From: Polaribacter irgensii 23-P
GTDB lineage: Bacteria > Bacteroidota > Bacteroidia > Flavobacteriales > Flavobacteriaceae
Assembly (NCBI RefSeq): GCF_000153225.1
Contig: NZ_CH724148.1
Coordinates: forward strand, 686,640 to 750,639
Reading direction: 5' to 3'
Length of the DNA stretch: 64,000 bases
Made by a program: the position numbers and the translations under genes. A model generated the notes under the pieces. The model did not search any database. It had not been told where the DNA came from and was given only the letters and a program-made list of their open reading frames with translations. Position 1 is the stretch's first letter; each line of letters opens with the position of its first letter. This document shows, in pieces, positions 16,608 to 24,783 of the stretch.

Positions 16608-17133
16608 AATTACTTTTTTTAATTAATTTATTGATTATACGGTCCCTTTTTTATGGACTGCTGTCTACATATCAAAACGCCGTTTTCGTGGTCTTTGATT
16701 ATAACAACTGAAATACCCAAACAATTTAAACCCTCTGAATTTTGTGGTTTTTTATTTATCTATTTGTTTGCTTAGGATTCTAGTGTTTATAAAATAGGTG
16801 AACACTAACTTAAAAACGCATTGCCTTAATAGATTACAAAGATACAACCAATACCGCCTATTAAAGGTGGACAAAAGTTCCTTCTATTTGGACAAAGAGT
16901 CTTATTTGACCAAAAAACACTTCATGAATTGCATTGCAAGTTTGTATTCTTTTTTGACTGCCTGTAAAAAGTGTGTTTTTCAATGTACTACGAAATACCA
17001 AAGCTTCATTAAAAGGATTGCCAATTTCTATTCTATCCAAACGAAAGGCGCTTCTATTAAAAACTTTAGACATCAAAAATGCCCTGACAAATTGAGGTAT
17101 CAAGGCATCTAAAATGTAAAAAAATGAGTTTGA
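16608..17133. other. Intergenic region, no supported gene
   Basis: 526 bases. Overlapping frames of 104 codons (plus, 16798-17112) and 80 codons (minus, 16861-17103) exist, but neither product resembles a family I know, neither has a convincing start, and they cover the same bases. The region could be the remains of a lost regulator gene. At 16781-16787 and 16801-16807 an inverted repeat TAGTGTT/AACACTA with a 13-base spacer could be an operator for the AhpD-like gene. Confidence 0.5.
17078..17109 (-). terminator. Terminator after the TonB-dependent receptor gene
   Basis: On the minus strand ATGCCTTGA pairs with TCAGGGCAT (one G-U pair) around a 12-base loop, followed by TTTTTG. Confidence 0.65.
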
Positions 17134-18957
17134 TTAAAATCCATAACGAACACCACACAAAATAGCTCTCGGCGGCATAGGAACAAATCCCGATTCTATG
17201 TACGCTGCATCAAATATATTGTTCGCTGTAACGGTTAAGCTTAAAGTCTTAAGCGCTACAATTAAAGAAGCATCCAACACATTATAACTGGTCCCTACAG
17301 CGCGCTCTGCGTACCTATAGATAATATTTTGGCTAACGTTTTTAAATAATTTACTGGTAAAGCGTGTGATAAATTGATGCTTTAAGGTGTTTAAAGAGTA
17401 CCTTGACAATTCTTTGTTTTGATCTAAAATATCGTCATCTAAAAAACTGTACCCGAAAGATAAGCTCTGATTAAAATCGTTAATTTTAAAGCGATACGCA
17501 GTATTAAACTCAAAACCTTTGGTGTTTACCTTTGTAATATTTGTAGCAATAAACATAGCATCTGTATTGTTCGTTCGCACATAATCGATTAAATTATTGG
17601 CATCTCTATTAAAAAAGGCAAAGGAACTCGTAAATCGAGTTGAGTTGTATTTTAATCCAATTTCTTGTGCGAACGCTTCTTCTGGTTTCAAATTGAGATT
17701 CCCACTCGTACTTGCATCTTTATAGTACAAATCCGTATAGGTAGGAATGCGATACGTAACTCCCACATTCCCATACGCTTTCAAATTGTCTGTTAACACA
17801 ATCCCCAAATCTAATCCTGGAAACGCATGAAATTTAAAATCAGAAAAATAGGTAACCGCCACACCTGGAGTTACATCGATTACACCATCTGCAAATTTAA
17901 AACGGTGCTCTAAAAATAAATTTGCCATTGTCCGACTTCTATCTCCTAAATTATTACTACTTATAGAAACTTTAGAAATATCAACTCCAAAACCTGTGAC
18001 CCCATATCTCGAAGTATAGGCAGCATTTGCCTCCACACCTGTCTTATTCGTAATCTGTAAATTTCGATAAAAACTTGGATCGTCTCTTTTCAGCAAGAAA
18101 ATATCCTGGCCTCTTTTCCAGTATATCCTAGGAGTAATTTTTAATTTATCAGTTTTAAAAGTTGTTGAAATACCAAATAAACTGTTTTGCGTTTCTTCAT
18201 ACTCATTAAACCCAAAGGCTTCAGGTGTATAAAAATTTTGTGCACCAAATTTTTTATCGAAAAAAGTAGCCACAACTTCTATCGCTTGCTTTTCCTTATT
18301 AAAAACTCCTTTAAGGAAATAGTTATAATTGTTATAATCAGAATTCTCTCGATATCCATCTGAGGTAAGTGCCCCTACGTGCGCAATTATCGAAGTGTTT
18401 TTAAATTCTTTTCCAATTGTCACAGATCCATTTAATTGTCCAAAAGAACCCCCTTCTATATTTGCGGAAACCGTATTTGACAACTTCTTTTTAGTGACAA
18501 TATTGATAGCACCTGTAAATGCATTTTGTCCGAAAACTCTTGCTGCAGGTCCTTTAATAATTTCTATTCTTTCAATTACTTCAATCGGCAACGCAGCATT
18601 CATGGTATGGTGACCTGTTTGCGAATCATCCATTTTAATTCCATCAATTAACAATAATGTCTGATCAAAACCGCCTCCTCTAATATACAAATCAGCCTGA
18701 CCTCCACCAGTACCTCTTCTTCTAATGTCTACACCTGCCACTTGTTGCAATATGTCTGCAACATTGGTTGCAGCACTATTTTTTATATCCTGTGTAGTAA
18801 TCACAGTTATCGTTCTCGAATTCTCTTTGAACGGCAAATCAATCCGTGTCGATTTGATTACAATGGTGTCTAATTCTTGTGGCGTCTTATTTTCTTGTGA
18901 AAATAGATTTAGGTGCAACATCAAAATCGCACACATTATTAAGGTACTTCGCATCAT
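17134..18957 (-). CDS. TonB-dependent receptor, BtuB-like
   Basis: 607 residues with a signal peptide (about 1-20). A TonB-box-like stretch (DTIVIKSTRI) precedes the plug domain, which shows LQQVAGVDIRRRG, DLYIRGGGFDQTLLLIDGIK and IERIEIIKGPAARVFGQNA, and then a barrel ending in the usual aromatic residue (GVRYGF). The short length and plug wording place it with cobalamin/siderophore-type importers rather than the long SusC type. It is divergent from a MocR-type regulator with only 75 bases between the start codons and shared repeats there, so that regulator probably controls it. The ligand may be connected with vitamin B6 or an amino compound; this is inference. Confidence 0.9.
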   Translation of the reverse strand: MMRSTLIMCAILMLHLNLFSQENKTPQELDTIVIKSTRIDLPFKENSRTITVITTQDIKNSAATNVADILQQVAGVDIRRRGTGGGQADLYIRGGGFDQTLLLIDGIKMDDSQTGHHTMNAALPIEVIERIEIIKGPAARVFGQNAFTGAINIVTKKKLSNTVSANIEGGSFGQLNGSVTIGKEFKNTSIIAHVGALTSDGYRENSDYNNYNYFLKGVFNKEKQAIEVVATFFDKKFGAQNFYTPEAFGFNEYEETQNSLFGISTTFKTDKLKITPRIYWKRGQDIFLLKRDDPSFYRNLQITNKTGVEANAAYTSRYGVTGFGVDISKVSISSNNLGDRSRTMANLFLEHRFKFADGVIDVTPGVAVTYFSDFKFHAFPGLDLGIVLTDNLKAYGNVGVTYRIPTYTDLYYKDASTSGNLNLKPEEAFAQEIGLKYNSTRFTSSFAFFNRDANNLIDYVRTNNTDAMFIATNITKVNTKGFEFNTAYRFKINDFNQSLSFGYSFLDDDILDQNKELSRYSLNTLKHQFITRFTSKLFKNVSQNIIYRYAERAVGTSYNVLDASLIVALKTLSLTVTANNIFDAAYIESGFVPMPPRAILCGVRYGF

Positions 18958-19002
18958 TTTAATCGTTTTTAGTATTTAAAAGCAGTGCAAAAGTGGTAAC
19001 TT

Positions 19003-19057
19003 TCCGGACGACTAAACTAGTCCAGTTTCAAAATGATAGATAGTCCGGTTAATATCG
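19003..19057. promoter_or_regulatory. Candidate MocR operator (TAGTC boxes)
   Basis: CCGGAC-GACTA-AAC-TAGTC-CAG (19004-19025) holds an inverted pair of GACTA/TAGTC, and the same element recurs as TAGTCCGG at 19051-19058 just inside the regulator gene. MocR/PdxR proteins bind paired direct and inverted repeats in such divergent gaps. Confidence 0.45.
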
Positions 19058-20544
19058 TATTCAAACAATTAATTGATTTTGACAAATCAATGCCTCAACC
19101 TGTTTACATCCAAGTTTCACAGCAAATTGTAAATGCCATACAACGAAAATATCTCGCTACAGGAACAAAGTTACCTGGGACACGGATATTGAGTGCATTG
19201 TTAAAGGTGCATAGAAATACCGCCGTGGCAATCTACGAGGAACTAGCGGCCCAAGGTTGGGTAGAAATACTGCCCAATAAAGGAACTTTTGTTTTAGAAA
19301 CCGCCCTAAACACGACAAAAATAAAAGCAGCTTCACAAAAAATAGCCAAAGCATATAGCTACGCTACAACCACGGGATTTCCGTTTCAAAAATCATTTCA
19401 TTTAGCGTCTACGCTTCCAGTAACTACTGCAAAATATAGCATTAACGACGGTAAACCAGATGTACGCTTGCACCCTGTGCATCAATTTACAAGATGGTAC
19501 AGTGCTGCTATGAAAAGAAAAACATTGATAAAAAAATGGAACAGACCCAGCGAACTTTCTCATTCTATCTTTCAAACACAGCTGTGTAACTATTTAAATG
19601 CCACGAGGGGGTTTCACATACGCCCACAAAATCTCATAAGCACGCGGAGCACAGAAATGAGTTTGTACATCGTATCTCAACTATTGATAAAACAAAAGGA
19701 TGTTGTTTTAGTTGGCGATTTAAGTAATTACGCTGCCAATATGATTTTTCAACAAGCGGGTGCGAACATCAAAACTATTCCTGTAGATGCAGATGGTTTA
19801 GATATTGAATACATTAAAAAACATTTTATAAAAAATAGCATTCGCTGTGTGTATATCTGTGCACATCGCGATTACCCAACAACTGTAAAATTAAGTGCAG
19901 CGCGTCGCTTGGCGTTATTGCAGCTTGCAAAAGCCTATGGATTTGCTGTTATTGAAGATGATTACGATTATGATTTTCAGTTTGAAGGCTCTCCCATGCT
20001 GCCCATGGCAAGTGCAGACGGAAACGGAATGGTTATCTATCTAGGAAAGCTAGGGCAATCACTATTTCCCAGTTTTCAAACAGGTTTTGTCGTTGCTTCA
20101 GAAGACCTCATCTCTGAAGCAAAAAATTATTTACAGTTGCTCGATAAACAGGGCGATTTTATACAAGAACAGATGCTGTCTGAATTAATTATTGAAGGTG
20201 AAATTTCTCGCCTTATGAAAAAAAATGTGGTCCACTATAAACAAAGACGCGATGCATTATGTGGACTTTTGAAAAAAAGCTTTTCAGAAATTTCACATTG
20301 GAAAATTCCTGCTGGTGGCTTATCTATTTGGTTACAATTTGAGCCAAAAATATCCTTGGTGAAATTGGCTGAAGAAGCCGAAAAAAATAATTTGTTTCTA
20401 CCCAAGACGATTCTATATCAGAATAAAAACACCTGTGCCATTCGCTTCGGTTTTGGTCATTTAGACACTGAAGAAATGACCTGTGCAATTGAAAAATTAA
20501 AAAGCGCATACACCAAACTAATTGTAAATATTCCTAAAGATTGA
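19033..20544 (+). CDS. MocR/PdxR-type transcriptional regulator with aminotransferase domain
   Basis: 503 residues. An N-terminal GntR-type winged helix (about 18-90: PQPVYIQVSQQIVNAI, GTKLPGTRILSALLKVHRNT, GWVEILPNKGTFV) is joined to a fold-type I aminotransferase domain (about 130-495). In the latter, HRDYPTTVKL, IEDDYDYDFQFEG and YLGKLGQSLFPSFQTGF correspond to the PLP phosphate/ring contacts, with K339 as the likely Schiff-base lysine. Such proteins sense PLP or PLP plus an amino compound and control the divergent gene and themselves. Here the divergent gene is a TonB-dependent receptor, not a pdx or gab gene, which is unusual. Confidence 0.9.
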   Translation: MIDSPVNIVFKQLIDFDKSMPQPVYIQVSQQIVNAIQRKYLATGTKLPGTRILSALLKVHRNTAVAIYEELAAQGWVEILPNKGTFVLETALNTTKIKAASQKIAKAYSYATTTGFPFQKSFHLASTLPVTTAKYSINDGKPDVRLHPVHQFTRWYSAAMKRKTLIKKWNRPSELSHSIFQTQLCNYLNATRGFHIRPQNLISTRSTEMSLYIVSQLLIKQKDVVLVGDLSNYAANMIFQQAGANIKTIPVDADGLDIEYIKKHFIKNSIRCVYICAHRDYPTTVKLSAARRLALLQLAKAYGFAVIEDDYDYDFQFEGSPMLPMASADGNGMVIYLGKLGQSLFPSFQTGFVVASEDLISEAKNYLQLLDKQGDFIQEQMLSELIIEGEISRLMKKNVVHYKQRRDALCGLLKKSFSEISHWKIPAGGLSIWLQFEPKISLVKLAEEAEKNNLFLPKTILYQNKNTCAIRFGFGHLDTEEMTCAIEKLKSAYTKLIVNIPKD

Positions 20545-20611
20545 CTGTATCTCTTTGAAACAAAACAAAGGTCATTAAACTATTAAATTATTATTTTAGG
20601 GTATTTTATTA

Positions 20612-20639
20612 TTGTTTATCAATAATTATTATATATTTG
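20612..20639 (+). promoter_or_regulatory. Promoter of the DUF2975 operon
   Basis: TTG (20612-20614), 17 bases, then TATATTTG (20632-20639), an exact -7 box; the ATG of the first gene follows 18 bases later at 20658. Confidence 0.65.
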
Positions 20640-20657
20640 TCGACTACAATAAAAAAG

Positions 20658-21215
20658 ATGAAAACAATAAAAACTTTAAAAGTAGCGATCCACTTGTTAT
20701 TTTTTGGACTCATAACCGTCTTTTTTTCGCAACTACTATTTTGGTGCGCAGTCTATTTTTTTAACGACCCGCTACCGCCGCTCTTGCAAAACTTTAAAAT
20801 GATCTTTAATCCAGTATTTTTTAATTGGCAAACTTTAATAGATCCATTTACAAATGCACTAAATTTTGTTCTCTTTATTGTTGCTGTATATTACTTAAAA
20901 AAAAGCATGGCCTCCTTTGTAAATTCTCTCTTTTACACCGCAAGCGTAATAGTTAACTTAAAAAAGGCAGGGAATATATTTGTCTTTATTGGGGTTTCTA
21001 TTATTCTCATTCAATTTTTATCAGGTATTTATATCTTAAACACAACTCAAAATATTGTAAAAATGAACTCATTATTTGCGCGCTCTAGCCTAATTATTGC
21101 TGCTTTTGATTTAAAAAGCATCTTTTTAATGATTGCAGGATTATTCCTTCTTTTATTTAGTGCAAGTTTTATGATTGCTAGAAAACTGAAACAAGAAAAT
21201 AACCTCACCATATAA
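20658..21215 (+). CDS. DUF2975 membrane protein, first copy
   Basis: 185 residues from the ATG at 20658 (MKTIKTLKVAIHLLFF); an earlier TTG lies in the promoter box. Four hydrophobic segments are visible (about 10-35, 65-85, 110-130, 150-175) and the C-terminus RKLKQENNLTI is the mark of DUF2975 proteins, which are usually encoded right before a small XRE regulator. Function unknown; the fixed pairing with the regulator suggests a membrane partner or sensor for it. The next gene is a second DUF2975 copy, two bases downstream. Confidence 0.85.
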   Translation: MKTIKTLKVAIHLLFFGLITVFFSQLLFWCAVYFFNDPLPPLLQNFKMIFNPVFFNWQTLIDPFTNALNFVLFIVAVYYLKKSMASFVNSLFYTASVIVNLKKAGNIFVFIGVSIILIQFLSGIYILNTTQNIVKMNSLFARSSLIIAAFDLKSIFLMIAGLFLLLFSASFMIARKLKQENNLTI

Positions 21216-21217
21216 CT

Positions 21218-21721
21218 ATGAAAAAATTATCTCTTTTAAAAGCGATTGTAGATCTACTTTGGATTTTCTCTACGCCAATAATACTGATGCTACTTGGCTT
21301 ATCTTTTGCAATTTTCTTTGTCGACCCTAGTGAATTCAATATTAAAATAAATACAATCAATTTTAACGAAAAAGATCTACTGTCAAAAGTATTATTTGCC
21401 ATCTCTTCGCTAAATTATTTATTAATTATTGCCGCCTTGTATTTCTTTAGAAAAGTATTACACTACTTCACAAGAATAAAAATCTTTGAAGAAACAGTCC
21501 TTAAACTATTTCAAAAAATAGGAAACCTTTTAATGCTCTCTGGCTTTATTTCTCTGTCTATATCTATAATTGGTGAAATTTATTTTAAACAAAAAATAAC
21601 CTTGGCGTTTGGCTTAAATCAACATTTAGTAATTATCTGTTTGGGCTTATTCTTTTTAGTTTTAAGTGAAATATTCAAAATAGCGATATCAACAAAACAA
21701 GAAAACGATTTAACAATATAA
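21218..21721 (+). CDS. DUF2975 membrane protein, second copy
   Basis: 167 residues with four predicted membrane segments and the same C-terminal end (STKQENDLTI). It is a diverged tandem paralogue of the preceding gene: the ends and spacing of the hydrophobic segments correspond, the sequence in between differs. The XRE gene starts after one base, so the three are one operon. Confidence 0.85.
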   Translation: MKKLSLLKAIVDLLWIFSTPIILMLLGLSFAIFFVDPSEFNIKINTINFNEKDLLSKVLFAISSLNYLLIIAALYFFRKVLHYFTRIKIFEETVLKLFQKIGNLLMLSGFISLSISIIGEIYFKQKITLAFGLNQHLVIICLGLFFLVLSEIFKIAISTKQENDLTI

Positions 21722-21722
21722 T

Positions 21723-21929
21723 ATGCCAATCATTGTAAACTTAGATGTAATGCTTGCCAAACGCAAAATGAGAAGTAAAGAATTGGCTGAAATTATGGGG
21801 ATTACAACAGCAAACTTATCCATCTTAAAATCTGGGAAAGCAAAAGCAATTCGCTTTTCCACTTTAGAAGCTATTTGCAAAACTTTAGAATGCCAACCCG
21901 CAGATATTCTAGAGTATATAGATACTTAA
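21723..21929 (+). CDS. Small XRE/Cro-type transcriptional regulator
   Basis: 68 residues, essentially a lone helix-turn-helix domain: DVMLAKRKMRSKELAEIMGI, TTANLSILKSGKAKAIRFSTL and CKTLECQPADILEY correspond to the five helices. This short type is the usual partner of DUF2975 proteins. It probably regulates its own operon. Its last four bases overlap the end of the convergent tadA gene. Confidence 0.92.
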   Translation: MPIIVNLDVMLAKRKMRSKELAEIMGITTANLSILKSGKAKAIRFSTLEAICKTLECQPADILEYIDT

Positions 21930-22375
21930 TTTAAATTTCGCTTTTCGATAAAAAAGCGCTTTAGAATTTGCGAGCATTCATTTTCTAGAATTCCACCAAT
22001 TACTTTTGTCTTTGGATGCAATGTGGTCTGCAAATTTTTAAAACCCCTTTCTGGTTCAGAAGCGCCGTATACGATCTTACCGATTTGGGCCCAGTAACTT
22101 GCTCCCGCACACATTTGACAAGGTTCTAAAGTGACATACAAAACACATTCTTTCAAGTATTTTCCACCCAAAAAATCTGCTGCCGACGTAAACGCCTGCA
22201 TTTCTGCATGTGCAGTAACATCATTTAAAGTCTCTGTTAAGTTGTGTGCTCTTGCTATTATTTGATCTTTTAATACAATTACAGCTCCCACTGGAATCTC
22301 ACCTTTATCAAAGGCATTTTCAGCTTCTTGAAAAGCTTTTTTCATAAAATAAATATCGTCAAAAGGCTGTATCAT
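21926..22375 (-). CDS. tadA: tRNA-specific adenosine deaminase (nucleoside deaminase)
   Basis: 149 residues with the zinc-binding motifs HAEMQAF (H56, catalytic E58) and PCQMC (C86, C89). The length and the sequence EIPVGAVIV fit TadA, which makes inosine at the wobble position of tRNA-Arg; a guanine-deaminase-like relative cannot be excluded. A TAATTTTG box lies on the minus strand at 22403-22396. Confidence 0.88.
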   Translation of the reverse strand: MIQPFDDIYFMKKAFQEAENAFDKGEIPVGAVIVLKDQIIARAHNLTETLNDVTAHAEMQAFTSAADFLGGKYLKECVLYVTLEPCQMCAGASYWAQIGKIVYGASEPERGFKNLQTTLHPKTKVIGGILENECSQILKRFFIEKRNLN

Positions 22376-22445
22376 ATCGAGTACGTTCTTAGAAACAAAA
22401 TTAAGTAAAATATTTCCAATAGATTTAAACTTATTCTTTCGCCAT

Positions 22446-22478
22446 TTTGCTAACCTAAAAATTGAAGTTGTATTTTTG
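22446..22478 (+). promoter_or_regulatory. dxs promoter, near-leaderless
   Basis: TTTG (22446-22449), 21 bases, TATTTTTG (22471-22478). Only 7 bases lie between the -7 box and the ATG at 22486, so the transcript probably starts within about 3 bases of the start codon. Confidence 0.65.
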
Positions 22479-22485
22479 TCCTAAG

Positions 22486-24252
22486 ATGCACACTTTGTTA
22501 GACCACATATCGAACCCAAAAGATTTAAGAAAATTAAATCCTATACAATTGCCAGAATTGGCGAAAGAATTGCGGGAATTTATTATCGACATTGTGGCTA
22601 CAAAAGAAGGCCATTTAGGCGCAAGCTTAGGAGTTGTAGAGCTCACAATTGCACTACATTATTTGTTTGATACTCCAAACGACCTGTTGGTGTGGGATGT
22701 AGGACATCAAGCATACGGACATAAAATTTTAACAGGAAGAAAAACTGTTTTTCATACCAATAGACGCTTGAATGGAATTTCGGGCTTTCCCTCTCGAAAA
22801 GAAAGTCCCTATGACACTTTTGGTGTGGGACACTCTTCTACCTCTATATCAGCAGCATTGGGAATGGCAATTGCTTCTAATCTAAAAGGGAACACAGAAA
22901 AACAACACATTGCTGTTATTGGCGATGCTTCTCTTGCCAGTGGAATGGCTTTTGAGGCACTCAACCATGCAGGAGTTTCCAACGCCAACTTGCTTATTAT
23001 TTTAAATGACAACGCCATTGGTATTGACCCTTCTGTGGGCGCTTTAAAAGAGTATTTGACACGGGTGAAAACCGATCGCAAGCTTGCGGCACAAAACAAC
23101 ATTATCAAAGCGCTAAACTTCGATTATTCGGGACCTATAGATGGCCACAATTTACCCAAACTACTCGCAGAGCTCGCACGCTTGAAGGGAGTTAAAGGAC
23201 CTAAATTCCTGCATGTTATCACCACCAAAGGAAAAGGATTACAACAGGCTGAAGACGACCAGGTGACCTATCATGCTCCCGGAAAATTTGACAAAATATC
23301 AGGAGAACGGATTCAGAAAGTTGCGAGTTTATATACCAAATATCAGGATGTCTTTGGAAAAACAATTGTGGAACTCGCGGCAAACAACGAAAATATTGTC
23401 GGCATTACACCTGCAATGTTAACCGGAAGTTCCTTAAAACTTATGTTAGAGGAGTTTCCGAAAAGAACTTTTGACGTTGGAATCGCAGAGCAACACGCGG
23501 TAACCTTAGCAGCAGGCATGGCAACACAGGGTCTAATTCCGTATTGCAACATCTATTCTACTTTTTTACAACGTGCTTATGATCAAGTAATTCACGATGT
23601 TGCCCTTCAAAACTTGCCAGTAATTTTCTGTTTAGATCGTGCGGGGTTGGTTGGAGAAGACGGCGCTACGCACCATGGTGTTTTCGACTTGGCCTACTTG
23701 CGCAGCATTCCTAATTTAATTGTTTTTGCTCCCAGTACTGAAATTGAGCTGCGCAATATTTTATATACCGCACAACTAGGGTTAAAAAGCCCAATTGCTA
23801 TTCGTTACCCAAGGGGAACGGGTGAAATTATAGACTGGCAAAAACCTTTTAAAGAAATTGAAATCGGGAAAGGAGTCGCATTAAAAAAGGGAAATAAAAT
23901 AGCAATACTTTCCATTGGAACAATTGCTAGAAATGTTTCTACAGCAATCAATTTAATGAAAGACCCATCTGAGATAGCGCACTTTGACATGCGTTTTGTA
24001 AAGCCTCTAGATACCGCATTATTACACCAAATTTTTAAGAGCCATACAACCATATTTACAGTTGAAGATGGTATAATAAAAGGAGGTTTTGGAACGGCTG
24101 TTCTAGAATTTGCATCAGAGAACGAGTATTACAATAAAGTTAGAGTTCTCGGAATTCCAGACAATTTTATAACACATGGTAGTATTTCTGAACTTCAAAA
24201 TAAAATCGGCTTAGATCCAAATAGTTTAGCTGTCCTATTCTCAAAAGCATAA
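22486..24252 (+). CDS. dxs: 1-deoxy-D-xylulose-5-phosphate synthase
   Basis: 588 residues from the ATG at 22486 (MHTLLDHISNPKDL); a TTG further upstream lies in the promoter. TPP-binding features are GDASLASGMAFEALNHAG and LNDNAIGIDPSVG; the second domain has FDVGIAEQHAVTLAAGMA with the catalytic Glu, and DRAGLVGEDGATHHGVFD. It joins pyruvate and glyceraldehyde 3-phosphate to DXP, the entry to the MEP isoprenoid pathway (and to PLP/thiamin in some organisms). It is slightly shorter than the 620-residue enterobacterial enzyme, as usual in Bacteroidota. Confidence 0.95.
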   Translation: MHTLLDHISNPKDLRKLNPIQLPELAKELREFIIDIVATKEGHLGASLGVVELTIALHYLFDTPNDLLVWDVGHQAYGHKILTGRKTVFHTNRRLNGISGFPSRKESPYDTFGVGHSSTSISAALGMAIASNLKGNTEKQHIAVIGDASLASGMAFEALNHAGVSNANLLIILNDNAIGIDPSVGALKEYLTRVKTDRKLAAQNNIIKALNFDYSGPIDGHNLPKLLAELARLKGVKGPKFLHVITTKGKGLQQAEDDQVTYHAPGKFDKISGERIQKVASLYTKYQDVFGKTIVELAANNENIVGITPAMLTGSSLKLMLEEFPKRTFDVGIAEQHAVTLAAGMATQGLIPYCNIYSTFLQRAYDQVIHDVALQNLPVIFCLDRAGLVGEDGATHHGVFDLAYLRSIPNLIVFAPSTEIELRNILYTAQLGLKSPIAIRYPRGTGEIIDWQKPFKEIEIGKGVALKKGNKIAILSIGTIARNVSTAINLMKDPSEIAHFDMRFVKPLDTALLHQIFKSHTTIFTVEDGIIKGGFGTAVLEFASENEYYNKVRVLGIPDNFITHGSISELQNKIGLDPNSLAVLFSKA

Positions 24253-24277
24253 AAAACGCCAAATTCGGCGTTTTTTT
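24251..24277 (+). terminator. Terminator after dxs
   Basis: AAAAAACGCC and GGCGTTTTTTT form a stem around AAATTC-type loop bases directly after the dxs stop. Confidence 0.8.
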
Positions 24278-24301
24278 AGATACATAATCGTTATTTTACA
24301 C

Positions 24302-24775
24302 TTACATAGGAAAGAAGTTTACCTTTTTTTTCGTTAATATTATTTTGAGATACTTCCGTTTTTCATGCATTAAATAACAAATTACAGCTTCGTTCTCTTT
24401 TAAATTGAACGGTGTTTTTTGCTCAGTATTTTCAAAAATCTTAGATGTAGTGTTGGTATCAAACGCTAATTTATTAGCAGTACTTTTTTCTTTAACATAT
24501 GCCTAATATGTACCTAAACCTTGACGTTTAAACTTCGCATATTTCTCTTTAAAATAAACACCCAGAATCTTTACATCCTTTTTGTCAAGACTGCTGCTTT
24601 TATCGATTGTTAGATAAATATTATATGCAGAATTTCCTCCTCTGATACCAGAGGGCACAAACTTAAAATAAGATTCACTAAAGCTCAAAGTGGATTTCTT
24701 TTCTAACTTGTACGTGTTTGCGCAGCCTATCAACACAAGTAAAAAACAATATTTTAAAATATGTGTTTTAATCAT
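24302..24775 (-). pseudogene. Lipoprotein gene split by a nonsense codon
   Basis: The first 90 codons encode a lipoprotein-like product (MIKTHILKYCFLLVLIGCANTYK, with lipobox LIGC). A TAG at 24503-24505 interrupts the frame after QGLGTY. The same frame then stays open for another 66 codons (AYVKEKSTANKLAFDTNTTS ... KKKVNFFPM) to a TAA at 24302-24304, giving an original protein of about 157 residues. I do not recognise the family. It lies 8 bases after the end of the BNR/T9SS pseudogene, so the two probably decayed together. Confidence 0.7.
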
Positions 24776-24783
24776 GCCGTTTA

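Noticed and set aside
16798..17112. Plus-strand frame of 104 codons and overlapping minus-strand frame of 80 codons (16861-17103)
   Set aside because: They compete for the same bases, have unusual composition and no recognisable motifs; listed only as an unexplained gap.
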